Below are positions 19,153-31,932 of a stretch of 64,000 bases of DNA, piece after piece. A model generated the notes under the pieces. It was not told where the DNA came from. It searched no databases and was given only the letters and a program-made list of their open reading frames with translations. Source of the DNA: Adiantum capillus-veneris. Taxonomy: Eukaryota > Streptophyta > Polypodiopsida > Polypodiales > Pteridaceae. The DNA is taken from the NCBI GenBank assembly GCA_014529385.2, contig CM043945.1, forward strand, positions 144,577,741 through 144,641,740, in the 5' to 3' direction. The translations under genes and the position numbers were made by a program. Each line of letters starts with the position of its first letter. The first letter of the stretch is position 1.

Positions 19153-21935
19153 ATGTCGTCTCCAGAAGGTTTTCTGACGGAAGAACAACGTGCGCTTCTT
19201 AGATCTATGTCTTTTGGCAATAACTCGGGCTCTGAGCTGACCTCACCCAGATCTCTAGTCTCGGATCCACCCAACAAACATGGAAAAAACGGCTCTACTG
19301 CTAATGGGAAGCAAGATAAGCGCTCACATTCTGGAAAGCTGTGCAGGCCGAAGAAGGGTATGTATTTCTATCAATGTTTTGCTCCAGGGCTTACAGGGAA
19401 GCGGATGTGTAAGCACAGAATGTGTATTCAGGGGTTTCATTGTATGGTAAAGTATGGTAGGGTTTTGTAGGGGAAACTACTTTGTGTAAAAAAAAACTCT
19501 TTTAGATTATTTAAAATCGTATGGTGTGTTGTATCGCATGGAGTATTTGTATGACATAGGCATTCATACACTGTTTGGAAACTTCCTTGTGTGTGTGTTT
19601 CCCAATTCTTTTAGTCTCTTGTTTTAATTTTACACTTTGTACTTCCAAATTATGTGAAGTTGTGAACAGTTAATTTGAGCTTTGAATGCAAAACAAAAAG
19701 TTTCCAAATTCTGTTTGAAGTAGCATTAAATGTTCATGCCTAAGTGCAATCTTTTCTGAAGTATTTATGAATCCTACTTCGTCATACAGAATGTGGCTGT
19801 CTATGCCTTTTTATCAGTGATGCCCTGCTGGCTTTCTGAAAGCTGCTTTTTTCTGGCATGCAGGTGGTGCTGGTGGCAGAGGCACGTGGGGTTCAGTGTT
19901 AGAGACTGGTGGGGAGGCACGTGTTGACCGCAATGATCCGAACTATGATAGTGAAGAGGTGAATGTCAAAGTTCATAGATGCCAATCTTGATGTCAATGT
20001 CACCATCGCTAACCTTAGAGTGTCTCCTGTATTTGTCTAAGCTCTGCTTCTGATGTATTCTGTGGTGGCCTTGCTTCTTTACAGGAACCTTACAAATTGG
20101 TGACTATACCAGCTGCACAATCAATTCAAGAGTATAAAAACAAAGTAGGGCAGATAGTAGAGGAGTTTTTCTTGACTGATAACGTAGCAGAGGCAGCTGC
20201 GGATCTTCGGGACCTTGGGTCACCTATGTACCATCATTACTTTGTAAAGAAGCTCATCTCTATGTCCCTTGATAGACATGATCGAGAGAAGGAAATGGCT
20301 GCTGTGCTGCTCTCTTCTCTCTATGCAGATGTCATCAGCTCAGAGCAAGTGCTAAAAGGATTTGCAAGGCTCGTTGAGTCAGCTGATGACCTTGTGATAG
20401 ACATACCTGATGCGTTGGATATACTGGCTCTCTTTACTGCCCGCGCTATTGTCGATGATATCCTCCCACCATCTTTTCTTAACTCTATTACGAAAAGCTT
20501 GCCAGAAGGGGCCAAAGGATGTGAGGTCATTCATTTAGCAGAAAAAAGGTATTTGTCTCCTCCACTGCATGCTGAAATAGTTGAGCGAAGGTGGGGGGGC
20601 TCTACTCATACAACTGTTGAGCTTGTAAGAAGTAAGATCTCTGCGCTACTCAATGAGTACATTGAAAGTGGAGATAAGGTTGAAGCCTGCAGGTGTATCA
20701 GAGAGCTGAATGTTCCCTTTTTCCATCATGAGGTAGTAAAGAGGGCATTAATACTAGCCATGGAGAAGAGGAACTCTGAAGCTCAAATTTTCTTACTTCT
20801 GAATGAAGCTGCAGATGAAGGCCTGATTACATCAAGTCAAATGTCAAAGGGTTTTACTCGTCTTGCAGATGCAATCGATGATTTGTCCTTAGATATTCTC
20901 CATGCAAAAGAACTCCTGTCTCATTTGGTCTCAAGAGCCATCAAGGATGGTTTTCTTGGTGCAGCTTACACTATACCAGTGCCGCCTGTCAAGCCGAAAG
21001 AAAATGGGGACGAGCCAGTGGCACCTGGGCTAGACCAAGTTGCCATTTTCAAGCAGAAAGCAGTGGCCGTTATCCAAGAATATTTCCTTTCAGATGATGT
21101 TGGTGAAGTTGTCAGAAGTTTAGAAGATCTATCCTCCCCTCATTTGAATGCGGTTTTTGTGAAAAGAGTGGTCACATTGGCCATGGACAGAAAAAATCGT
21201 GAGAAGGAGATGGCTTCTGTTTTGCTTTCTTCACTCTATGCTGAGGCTATTTCGGTTGAGGATGTTGCTAAAGCTTTTCTTCTTTTGCTTGGAACTGCTG
21301 ATGATACAGCTCTGGACATTCCGGATGCTGCGAATGAGCTCGCTTTGTTTTTGGCCAGGGCAGTGGTAGATGATATTTTGGCTCCCCTTGACTTGGAAGA
21401 GATAAGGGAACAACTCAAACCGGACTCTTTGGGCAGTGAAATTGTCAATACAGCGAGAGCTTTGCTGGGAGCTCGACATGCAGGTGAACGCATATTACGC
21501 TGTTGGGGTGGTGGTTCTGGCTGGGCGGTGGAGGATGCGAAGGATAAAATTGTCAAGCTTTTGGAAGAGTTTGAAGCAGGTGGAGATGTCTCTGAAGCTT
21601 GCCGCTGCATTCGAGACCTTGACATGCCATTCTTTCATCATGAAGTGGTGAAGAAGGCTCTTGTAATGGCAATGGAAAAGCAGAATGACAACTTGTTGAA
21701 CTTACTTCAAGAGTCTTCAAATGAGGGGTTGATTACCTTGAATCAGATGTTGAAGGGGTTTTCTAGAGTGGCAGACAGTATGGACGACCTCGCCCTTGAC
21801 ATACCAGATGCAAAGGATAAATTCACTAGATATGTGGAGAAGGCCAAGAGCCAAGGCTGGCTGATGTCGACATTTACCATGGGTTCAAAACCCCAGTTGC
21901 TCAGTAGTCATGACTATGTAAATGGTAGTTCCTAG
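19153..21935 (+). CDS. MRF: MA3-domain translation regulatory factor (four MA3 domains)
   Basis: Three coding exons: 19153-19357, 19864-19958 and 20085-21935, with GT..AG introns, giving 716 codons. The N-terminus starts S-S-P-E-G-F-L-T-E-E-Q-R, and the second exon ends D-R-N-D-P-N-Y-D-S-E-E; both are hallmarks of plant MRF proteins. Four MA3 domains lie at about residues 112-232, 276-391, 420-538 and 580-690. Domains 1 and 3 share a D-R-x-x-R-E-K-E-M-A block; 2 and 4 share E-A-C-R-C-I-R and P-F-F-H-H-E-V-V-K. Total length is close to the roughly 700 residues of Arabidopsis MRF1. In Arabidopsis these cytosolic proteins bind eIF4A, associate with ribosomes and are controlled by TOR and energy status. 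MA3 domains mimic the eIF4G site, as in animal PDCD4. The large third exon has no disruption, so the gene looks functional. Confidence 0.95.
19358..19863 (+). other. MRF coding intron 1
   Basis: Donor G|GTATGT after codon 68 plus one base; acceptor CATGCAG at 19863. Joining restores a Gly and continues into the glycine-rich segment G-A-G-G-R-G-T-W-G conserved in the family. Confidence 0.85.
19959..20084 (+). other. MRF coding intron 2
   Basis: Donor GAG|GTGAAT, acceptor TTTACAG at 20084, phase 0. The junction reads S-E-E|E-P-Y-K-L-V, which matches the conserved protein. Confidence 0.85.
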
Positions 21936-22180
21936 AAGCTTGACCCATTTGGAAATATTTTGTGGGTAGATGTACAGGCATAAATGCTATATCTTTTTGT
22001 CAGTGCTAGTAATGCTCGGAGACTTGAGGAAAGGAAAAAGTCTCTTCTAATGTTGCAGCAGTAGAAAACAGTGTCAATATCAATTTTCACACTGTAGGTT
22101 TGTACAAGCGTTTTCCTGGCTTGGTGATTCTATGTGGTTCATGAACTAACATTTGAAATACTGGACTTTTTTTTTGGGTT
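21936..22180 (+). other. Probable 3' UTR of the MRF gene
   Basis: AT-rich sequence after the TAG stop, with TGTA-type far-upstream elements (TGTACAGG near 21970, TTTGTACAAG near 22098). No AATAAA is obvious, which is usual in plants. The end is approximate. Confidence 0.4.
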
Positions 22181-25100
22181 TATCCTTGTCTTGCCTGATG
22201 CTGGAGGGTCTAATGTGACCTTGTGTATGTTAAACCTAAGGCCCTAAGCTTGACTTAACCTTGGCACCTGTTTCAAAACTGTGCTGCCAGAAGGCTCTAT
22301 CCAACTTGCAATGCGTTCAAGGTGCCATGAAAGCTCAAATATTGTGCATCTTAAACTGCCAAGAAAGGTGGGATTTCTGTTCAAAGTTCTGACAAGTTTT
22401 CTTGTTTTGAAGCACTGCTCTACTTTCATTGGAGTGTGAAAGTATAGATCACGGAATTGAATTAAGTTATCCGAGGTTCACGAAATGACCTACATTTGCT
22501 TCCTTAACTGTCATTTGATTTGAACTTTGTAAGTCCCAAAATCAAGGTACAGGGAGTATTTTTGCTAGCATTGCTTGTTTTATGTCCTTTGGTCTTTCAT
22601 AGTACGCATGATGTTTATTTTCTTGAGGGCACCGAGACGGGATATCTTGAACTAGAGCCTCACACTGAACACAGATATCATGCCATCATTGTAATTGTTG
22701 TGTGCGGAGCTTGATGGTAATGCCAGAGCGGGCATACGGATATCTCTACGGTCCTTAAAAGACTGGTAAAATGTGGTAAACAGCAGAAAAGGTAAGTTGC
22801 GTGCCAACATTGCCTTAAAGTTTCTGTTGACACTTTCAGACAGTTTTGGCAGGGCGTAATTGTTCTGCCTAGTCATGCCTATTCCGGCCTGTTCCCGTTT
22901 GGAGAACATCTCCATCTTTGGGGCTGCTTTGATTTGATACTTCTCAACGGGCTGAATTTGGCCTTTTTCTGTAAGTGATTTTGACCGCAAGACTGGATTG
23001 CAAACATGGATGGGCTTTTGAAGTCATTTCACACAGCAGGAGTCTAGAGGGATGGAAGATAGACATGCATTATTGCTTGTTGGTTCGTGTAGAGGAGACT
23101 ATCATTCAAAGAACAGTAGAGTTTTCGTAAAAGATAGACCTATGAGGCATTCTGGTATGCCATCTTTCTATTTTATGTTGGGTCACAATTTGTTTTTGTA
23201 GATGGTAGCACAAGCTTTGGGACAATTGATGGGCACCTTCAAGCTTTTCCTGCATGGTTTTGACATATTTTGAGCACATTTGAGTGGGGATTTGAGGCAG
23301 GATTTACAAGGAGAAGAAAGTGGTGTTAGTGTCAAAAGATTGATAGAATCCTTGCTTCAGAGTTGGGGGATTAGAGCTCTTGTGGAAGTGCACTTGCTTG
23401 TAATCGAAGAGGTTGGATGTTCTTGTTGATGTCAATGCAATGGGTTCAATCTGACTATTTGTTTCTTAAAAGTTGTGTGATCATGTGTATTGTGGGCCTG
23501 GTCATTTAAAAGCATTCTTCAGGCTAGTTCTCTAACTTATATTGCCTAACCCTGTTCTAAAAGCATTTTCAAGTAAGTTTGTATCTATTTTTTTGTTCAG
23601 AAATTCGACAAAGAAGGGAGAGTTATTTTGGCAAATAAGAGAGAGATATTTTTTCTCTCATCACTACTATATTGTTATTGGGTGTTCTAGGGTTCACATG
23701 TATGTGACACGGTTCATGATTACTCCCGATTCTTTCTCATCCTTCGCTTTGTCCTTGAACCAATCTTTGGATGATTGGTGGTTAGGGATTCAAACTTGAG
23801 GAGTGGGTGTCTTTATAGACGTGCGATATATGGTTGTACCCTTTTTGCAACTGTCTCTACAAACATAACTACCTTGTCATCTTTATCCACTATGTTTTCA
23901 ATGTATGCTAGCTATGCATATGGGCTTTTGACCCTATTGATGAGGCTTTTCGAATTCTCTCTACCAACCATATTTAAGTCTTAGCCCTTTGCCTCGGCTC
24001 CAAATTGGTTCTCCAATACTTGCCATGCTTACATCATCAGAATAATGGATGAAATGAATATAAAAGGCAATGAGGAGTAGAACTAAGGCTTGTGCACTCT
24101 TGACTCTTGGATCAGGCTACGGGTGTTGAGGCTCTCCTTTCTCATTCTATTCTTTACTAGGTGGCTCGACCAAGTTCCATCAATTTTTCTTCATTAGGTG
24201 GTCTTTGCGTTTTATGTGCCATGCATGAAAGCCAATGCCTTCGCCTTTGAACTTTTTGGTGCTCTCCTTGCGCGTGATAAGGCGATATCGTCAAGAGTGA
24301 GTGAGAAATGGTCATATCAAGACTCCTTTCAACACAAGTTATTGAAACTTTCAGCACTAGTTATTGGGCCATAAAACCCAAAAAATGAAGATTAATACAT
24401 ACATATCTCAAAGGAATAATTATAGCTATGTGTACGGGGGAAAACTATGATAAAGTAGAGTATGGTTGGGCATTATGAATGATAACAATTTTCAAAAGCT
24501 TTGTAACTTAATTTAGGCTTAAATAATCTATCCTTCAATGTGAATAATAAAACAAACAAAAAGAACTTAAATACTATAATTTTTTGTTAAGCAATAATTT
24601 TTGGGTCAAGTACTCTCAATGTGGAGCTCCATTCTCCATGAGATTTGATGTGAATCCTAAGGTCATAGCGGCACAGCCTATCCTAGATGGGATTGAGCAA
24701 TGCTTTGTTGAGGAAGACCCATTAATGAGCTTTATCAATTGAATTAGAAAATTTTGACTATTAATTGGCACAGTTGCCTTGATGAATATGCTTTCCTAGA
24801 CCTGTTACACACTGGGCCAATAATAGCTTGTGCTAAAACTTACTGTAGAGGTTGTGGGTGATAATAGGAGGTAATGGTGGAGCATCTTTTGGCTTGACTT
24901 GATTTGATGGGAATTTGAGAATATTACGGATTAGTTGTCAAAGGGAGAGCTGTTCAAGTAGGGTGAAGTCGACTTACAACAAATAGACTAAGTATCCATG
25001 TTGTCTAGCATAGAGTGGTTAGGAGAGAAATAATTATGGGATTAGGATTGCTAGATAGAATCAACCTAGATTTATGGGGCATTGATAGTAATTAATGTGT

Positions 25101-25607
25101 TATGGAGGGGAAGTGAATGAATCATTCATTGTGGATCGAAGTTAAAGGAGCTCTATTCTCAATGCTCAACACATGGTATGCTTGGATGACTTTTCCCATA
25201 CATTTATCACTGGCACAAAGTAGCAGACATAAGGATCATCACTTGTGGTACTAAAGCTAGACTTAACCAATATGGTCTACCTACAGAGAGTGATGCCCAC
25301 TTATCTTGCCAGGTCATTCACTGCTAGTTTCACATTATATGTTACGCATTGTTCTTAATATATTGTATTTTCTACTTATGTTTTGTAAACCTTATTATCA
25401 TTTTGAGCAGTGAAGAAGATAAAGAAGCACTTTCAATCCCCATCTCCATTGTGTACTATCTTGGTTTTGTGTGCATGCAAGAGCTCAAGCTCTCTCCTTC
25501 TCTATCTCTTTACATAGTATCGGAGTGTTGTCATGCCGCTTTGCATGCACAAGCTGAAAAACAAAGTTTTGTTTGTATCTATGAATTTTGACAAATCTAT
25601 GATCTAT
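22181..25607. other. Intergenic region without recognisable gene
   Basis: About 3.4 kb of AT-rich sequence. Short frames on both strands show no family signature, codon bias or splice pattern. No tRNA, microsatellite or LTR pair seen. Confidence 0.6.
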
Positions 25608-27596
25608 GTTAGAATTGTTTATGGCATCAGATTAGCAGGAATGTATGTATTATGTGGTTTTTTGTAGACCAAAGTGAACCAATTGGCATGACAAGTGAAG
25701 ATTGTATGGGAGGCTGTTATTTTGCTTCTAAAGGTAGAGCTTAAAGTGCCGAGTAAACTAGTCCAGACGGCTCGTCAAACCGAGCTACAGAGCCCAATAT
25801 ATTTGAGTTTGAAGGTGTAGTACATTGCAGATCTTGGACAGACAGGGCAGGTGATGCCAGGTACTCCAAGCCAGTTTTAGTAGATATATGCATGTACTTG
25901 ATTTATGGAGCCCACTGGGCCTTTCAGAACGGCAATCGGAGCTAGGATGAGAGATATGACCAGAGAAAGTTTTGGCGAGGGCCAGGTTGGAACCAGTTTG
26001 TTCGCATCGGGAAATGTGCCAACAAAGGTTCTTTGAAGCTTGGCGGAATTCGCAGGGGTAGTGGACAATATGAAGCTAACAGGAAGAAACGGCATGTCAA
26101 TCAGAGCTTGGAGCGCCCAATTATGGCTTGTCAAAGTTTGGGACAGCCACTCGAGGGAGGTTGTAGATGATTTTTCCAGTTTTTGATCGGCCTAGTTGGC
26201 GGGCCTGATGGAGCCCGAAAATGGGATACTTATACCAGTTTGAAGTCGAGAATGCAGGCTTTCAGTGGGATTCAACGGCTCGGTCAGTAGGCCCTTGTGC
26301 ATCAAATGGCAACACTGAGAAGTTGGCCAAAAATAAAAATAAAAAATTTCAAGTTTTTTTTGATGGAGTTTCAATTCAAAGGAGGGTGACTTACCAGGGG
26401 CCGCACATGGTGCTCAGATGAACCCACATGCAATGAACAGACGCTAAACACTGGCATATAAGTCCTAGGGCGTGTTTTACGTTGTGGAGAGAGCAAGCGA
26501 GCGAGCTTTCCTTCGCCTGGCTTTGATGGGTTTATCCGGGCACTGCGTGACCGGCAATGGGCGAAAATCATCCATTTCGGTGGGCGCCGAGGCAGTACGG
26601 CCGACGGTCAGTGGCGCCAGTGGGTGGACTTTTGGTGGCTCAAGTCAACAGATGACATGGCAGCCCGTAGGGCTCTGTCTCGTGCCCGCCACGGGCCTGA
26701 TTTTTTGAGAGCAAGGGGGAGTTCCCCACTAGCGATGTCGCTAGTGCTTGGGGGGGCATCCTGCGGCAGTTGGAAGAGAGAGAGAGAGAACCCAAAGGGC
26801 AAAGCCGGGCGGCCAAGAGGGCAGTTCAAAGCGGACCAAACAAGGGGAGGTATCACATGATGTGAGAGGGAGAGAGTGGGAATAGAAGCTTGCAGGTGTG
26901 GCAAGCCCAAGCAAAGGTTTTTAAAATGAGCAGAGCAAGTGTAAGCAATATAAAAAAAAAACCAAAATGAGCTCAAAGATGAATGCAGGAGCAGATTAGG
27001 AACTGATTTTTTCTTCTTTTGGGCTTAGCCACTCCTATAAAAGGGGGTGCACGCGGTTTTGTGAGGGTTTTTTTGGCCAATTGAAGGGTTCTTTTTCTCT
27101 TGGCAGTTTTGGGAAAAGGTTTAATGGGGAAGAGAGTTTTTGGCATGAACCGATTGAATAACGGTGTTGGGATTCTTTTTTTTGAGCTTGTTCTTAGGTG
27201 CACTGGCGGGAAAGGATGGAAAGAGCATTGAGAGCACGAAACGACTTCATGGTGGTTCAATTTTTGGAAGCTTTCTGGTTGAAGGGTGTACCGATGCGGC
27301 ATATGCGACGCGATTGTAAAAAGCGCAATCTGAAAAATTGAAGTTGTATCACCTGTCCGTTGAATAGATCTCTTGAGTCTTGAATCTACGTTTCTAATCT
27401 TCATATCAATTAATAATGTTCTTACTTCCAGTCTTCTCCCTCAAACACTCTTTAATTATCAGTATTACATGTATTAAACCCTATTTAAGTCTATTTGCAC
27501 TCGTTTATCCGAGTTTGAACGTCTGCTAAGCTCCTGTCTACAGCCAGAGGCCGGGTGATTTCCCGGTTGACCCTGGACATCCGCGCACTCTGACAG
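25608..27596 (+). mobile_element. LTR-like block with TATA box (possible solo LTR)
   Basis: About 2 kb that looks like a gypsy LTR. It begins near TGTTAGAATTG and ends near CTCTGACA. It has a GC-rich centre and a clear TATA box (CTATAAAAGGGGG near 27034-27047), followed downstream by a T-rich stretch. No partner LTR, primer-binding site or matching target duplication could be found, so boundaries and identity are tentative. Confidence 0.35.
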
Positions 27597-28007
27597 CATG
27601 ATTGTGGCTAAGAAGTTGTGAGCGGCATGCAAGAGCAGCTGTAGAAGTGATTGAAATTAGGATTGTCAAGAGGAATCAATAATGATCTTTGATTTTGACG
27701 ATTTCTATAAGATATTGTGCGGTTTGGGATTTTGTAGCACCCTTGGACTGAACTTGTGTGTTAGATTTCAATTTCGGGTGTGTTTCAGTCTTCGAACAAG
27801 CAAAGGCTAGAGATTCTTTAAATCTCCCATTTTGGTGCTGCAAGAAGCTTGGTTGGTGGTGCAGTTTTCACAGCTACCGCAAAGTAGTGTGAAACAAAGA
27901 ACCAAGTGTATATATGCATATTGTGGTCATAGGTGGTGGCACATACAAGTAAATTTTTGTATGTAAGTTTTGTGTAGGTCTTTGATTTTGTGCAAACATT
28001 TTGAATA

Positions 28008-28508
28008 TTGATGGACTCAACACTATTGTCAGTGAGAAGTTGGACAAGAAAAAACTTCCATGCTTGGAATTTCACAATGCCCAATTTCTTAATGAGTAAC
28101 AATTATTGGGAGTACATTGAAAGTGAACAAGAAGACGCACCAATGTTGATCAATGAGAACCTTGCTTCCCAACAGGTCAAGTCCTTCCAACATTGGAACT
28201 AGGGAGCAAGTACGTGAATGTATTGGTTGTTTCTTAGTGTGAATAACACCTTGATTGGGTATATACATGATGCCAATTTCCCCAAGGAGGCATCGGAAGA
28301 ATTTGGTATCGTTAGATGTGACCAACAACAAGGAAAGAAAGCTGCAGTCGAAGACAAAACTGAATATTGAGAGGTAAATGGACATATGGGAATCCCTTGC
28401 ATCCATTGGTGTTACGATCGATGATGATGACAAGGTGGAAGCATGCTTGCATGGTTTAGGACCAATGTACAAGCAGTTCAAGGAATCCTATGGAGAGATT
28501 CACTTATG
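28008..28508 (+). pseudogene. Copia gag relic
   Basis: Plus-strand frames encode the copia gag domain (UBN2 type). They show N-F-H-A-W near the start, Y-W-E-Y-I-E, A-S-Q-Q-V-K-S-F-Q-H-W-N, and later D-D-D-K-V-E-A-C-L-H-G-L-G. Stops at 28199 and beyond and several frame changes break it. No protease or integrase follows, and no LTR was recognised around it. Confidence 0.7.
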
Positions 28509-29650
28509 ACACTCATGTGGCTTGCCATTGTGCATACATGGCCACAATTGTCTAAGATGTGAGCCTACTTATTTTGAGGGTGCTGTAGAAGATCCCAAGT
28601 CTCGATGCTTATGACACATGGATTTAATGCCGTTGCCAAAAGGAAAGAATGTGATTGGTAGGTGCAATGAGCACGTACAAAGTTAGATTGGTGGCAGCAA
28701 AGGGCTATGCATACAATTATGACATTGATTATGAGGACACATAAACTATCAAGTCAATGGTGTCAGGTATGGGGTTCAAAAGTCGAGCTAGGTTAGTGCC
28801 GGGCTACTAAGATGTGGGAAAAGAGAGAGGGAAAAGATGCTCGACACCGCACAATGGATGAATGACCACTTAGAAATGCAAACGAAGCACCAGAACAATT
28901 GAACTTGAAATCATAGGTATAAAAAAAAATTGTCACTCGATTGCCAAGGCGATGCCGTTAATGACACCGTTAATTGGAATAACTGCAAATTAAGGAGTTT
29001 ATGACCCTTTACAAAGGGTTTAAGCCCAATTAGTCTTTCATAAAATGAATTCGAACGCCCGATGATGATGAAAGAGCGCCCCACCAATGTGAAGGAGCTC
29101 GTGATGCTCTTAATATTGTTGCTCTCCGCTACTTACTTCCATAGTTGGATGATAAAGCTCCTCTCCTCTTTAGTCGCCAAGAAGAGCCCTCTAATCCTGC
29201 TCTGTTTGCTCTTTAAAAAAAATCTCTCCGTCTCTGTCTCTGATTGCAAAAACAACGAACTCCCCGAAATCCCAATTTTTTTCCCCTCTTATGGGCGTGT
29301 GTTTCCCTTTCTATTTTTACCCAGCTTTGCTATTATTTTTAGCTCGCATTTTGCATAAATTTGCCTCTTGCTAATCTCGGCAAGCCTTGAGCTCCATAGC
29401 TCGTGGGAGCCCCCCCCCACCTTCAAAATGTATGGGCCACGGGAACTTCCCTCACCGCAAACTACCATGTCAGCATACCTGCAACCAATGACCATGGCCA
29501 CCACTGCCTCCAACAAGGCCAACAGAACCGGCCACCAACAGTGAAAGATGCTACACATCGCCCGCGCGAGGCACACGAGGAGGGAAGCCATAGCCCGTGA
29601 GATCTTGGAGCTCCTCATTCCCTTGATGCCCTATGTAGTGAGAACCTCCA
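28509..29650. other. No gene recognised
   Basis: Mixed sequence between the copia gag relic and the probable LTR of element A. A frame of 98 codons at 29062-29358 (plus) has hydrophobic stretches but no family signature and a poor context; I do not call it a gene. Confidence 0.5.
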
Positions 29651-29655
29651 CTCTA

Positions 29656-30597
29656 TGTATACTGCTTGCCGGCCCTTGAAAATACCATGTGGGATTTTTA
29701 GCCACCACATGGTGAGCTCACAAGCCCCCAAAGCCTTCAAAATCCCTCAATAACACAATTGGGAAAATTTTTCCCACCAACTTAACTGTGCTACAACTTG
29801 ATGCTCAGTACCCCGATCATCAAGTCGTAAAGCCTCTGTGAAAGACCTCCTAGCTGGCTTTAGACCATGCAGATCCCACCACTCTTGGACATTGCCGAGC
29901 CCTTCAAATGATGGGACAAAAACCGAGAAAAGTCATCTGATGCATCCCGTCGGTAAACTGACATCGACTTCAACCTTCAGTACCTTGATAATCCGGTGCC
30001 CGATTGCAAGCTGTAAAATCCCATGGCCTTCACATACCACATAATTCACATACAAACCCTGGTGATGCTGCAACATCTTCATATGGCACACTAACCGAGG
30101 CAAACGAACTGGACCAGAATTGGCTCCTAGTGAAAATTCAATTAGGAATATCTTGGCAACCGGAGCTCCGATTGCCAATTTGAAAAGACTGACGCACTCC
30201 ACAAGGTGAGCACTTGTGGACCATGCACTTACTTCATCCTTCATCCTCATCTATAGGCGCCCAATCCGGTACAAATATACAAACTGGTCAAACTTCAAAC
30301 CGGCATAACTTCCTCATCGTAGGTCCAATCGACAAACTGTAAAGGCATGCCTGTAGAGCACTTCGAGTACTATAGTTCTAGTCCATAAACTCTTATTTTT
30401 AATCAGTTCAAACATACTCACTTTTAGCATTAACAAGACAATTTTTGGCCCTTTAAAGCCGCATCTGACATACATTTAGCTTTAGGCTAGCTTGTTATCA
30501 AGCCATGATCACTGTTCATTAAACACATAGCCTTCAAAGAAGTTTAATTTGCATCCCTTTGCAAAATTTCCCTTCATGAAAGCGAAGCTACATGACA
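29656..30597 (-). repeat. Probable 3' LTR of element A
   Basis: Starting at 30597 the minus strand reads TGTCATGTAGC, immediately after a polypurine tract AAAGGGGGTGGA and just past the end of A's pol, where a 3' LTR should begin. The left edge is a guess. I could not find the matching 5' LTR near 60.8-64 kb, so it is deleted or lies outside the window. Confidence 0.45.
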
Positions 30598-31434
30598 TCC
30601 ACCCCCTTTGAACCTGCACAACCTCTAGTTTGTACCAATTGCACATCAAAGGCATCATCAAACACATCGTACGATGAATACATTAAATTATCCTCTGGAG
30701 GTTGATCCAAACTGAGATCTTCGAGAACAATCTCTCCTTCCCGATTCTTGAACAGCTTTACCCTTTTTCCAGCAATAGGCACCTTGAGCATAGTGCCATC
30801 AAGCCCTCTTAATTTATATGTTGCATTATCATAAACATGAAGCACCACATATGGTCCAAACCATCGTTTAACCATCTTCTACATAGCAGTATACTGCTTC
30901 TCCAAGCTAATGTCATAAACAAGTATCCAGTCATCGTCTTTGATAGAATGAGGTCATAGTCTATGCTTTCCATCAAATGTTTCTTTATTCTTCAACCTTG
31001 CCTCCTTGAGCTTTACTTTAGCCTGCTTGATATCTTCTTGACGCCTCTCAAGTTGGCGAATGCGCAAAGCAATCAAATCTTTTGTATTCATTCCTTCTTC
31101 CCATGGCATTATGGTCCAAGAAATCCGCCTCCTCCATAGGCATAATGGGTTTTTGCCCATACATCAACTCGAAAGGCATAAAAACTGTAACAGAACTATG
31201 TGTAGTACAATCAGCCCATAAAGGAGAAGGTAAGAGTTTAGGCCAATCACCAATATGAACTTGGCATGCCTTTGCTAAAGCTTTAGCAATAGGTGGATTC
31301 CCTATTTCACTTTTTCAATTACCCTCTAGATTGTATGCTATAGTGAGAGCCAATTTAATGCCCAAACAAGCAAAGAACTCACGAGATTCATCTGCATCTA
31401 GCTCTTCTCTGTCAGCAATAATTTTGCCAACACA
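30588..31434 (-). pseudogene. Element A integrase core (second half) and C-terminus
   Basis: Minus strand. The sequence next to the solo LTR holds the integrase second Asp (K-I-I-A-D-R-E-E-L) and Glu (K-S-E-I-G-N) regions, then the 31160-30954 segment (R-Q-L-E-R-R-Q-E-D-I-K-Q-A). The terminal GPY-like module lies at 30875-30588 (W-F-G-P-Y-V-V, then Y-K-L-R-G-L-D-G-T). Stops and frameshifts break it. Confidence 0.8.
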
Positions 31435-31439
31435 ACCGT

Positions 31440-31927
31440 TGTTATGGAATCGATATTTTACTATTTATTACAACTGATAGGTGGAAAAGGCTTGAACGAG
31501 CTAGGCTATTGCAAAAGCATATTATATTTTATGTACATTTTATTATTCTAGTGCTCTTTTATGAGCTTTGGCCATTTATGATTGGCCGGCCAGTTTGTAA
31601 TCAATTTGACCATTCAAGAAGTCTATAAATCAAATACGTGCAAGAGGAAAATGGTCACTCTTGCACGGGGGGAGATTGCACCCAGTGTCTGCCTTATTCT
31701 TCTCTCCTCTCCACTCTTCTCTCTCGTCGTGCTGGCATAGCACTCCGTTCTAGGAGGTGCGCTTGAACGTGCTCTCTTGTCCTCTCTCGCTCTCTGTCTC
31801 TCTCTTATTGCGTACGGTTCGGAGTATGTGGAATGATGGTTGCCAGGTATACAATTTTGTTGATTTATGGCTTGCAATATGTTGTTTTCTCTATTTGGTA
31901 GGGCCACCTTGCCTTCCGTTTGTAGCA
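31440..31927 (+). mobile_element. Solo LTR of the element C family in A's integrase
   Basis: 488 bp beginning TGTTATGGAATC and ending TTTGTAGCA, flanked by the target duplication ACCGT (31435-31439, 31928-31932). It aligns along its whole length with the LTRs of element C at 36795 and 42257 but is clearly more diverged. The host integrase reading resumes correctly when it is removed. Confidence 0.92.
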
Positions 31928-31932
31928 ACCGT

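Noticed and set aside
21236-21625. 129-codon minus-strand frame inside the MRF exon
   Set aside because: Antisense shadow of a conserved coding exon.
26608-26976. 122-codon minus-strand frame in the LTR-like block
   Set aside because: GC-rich low-information frame without motif or homologue that I recognise.
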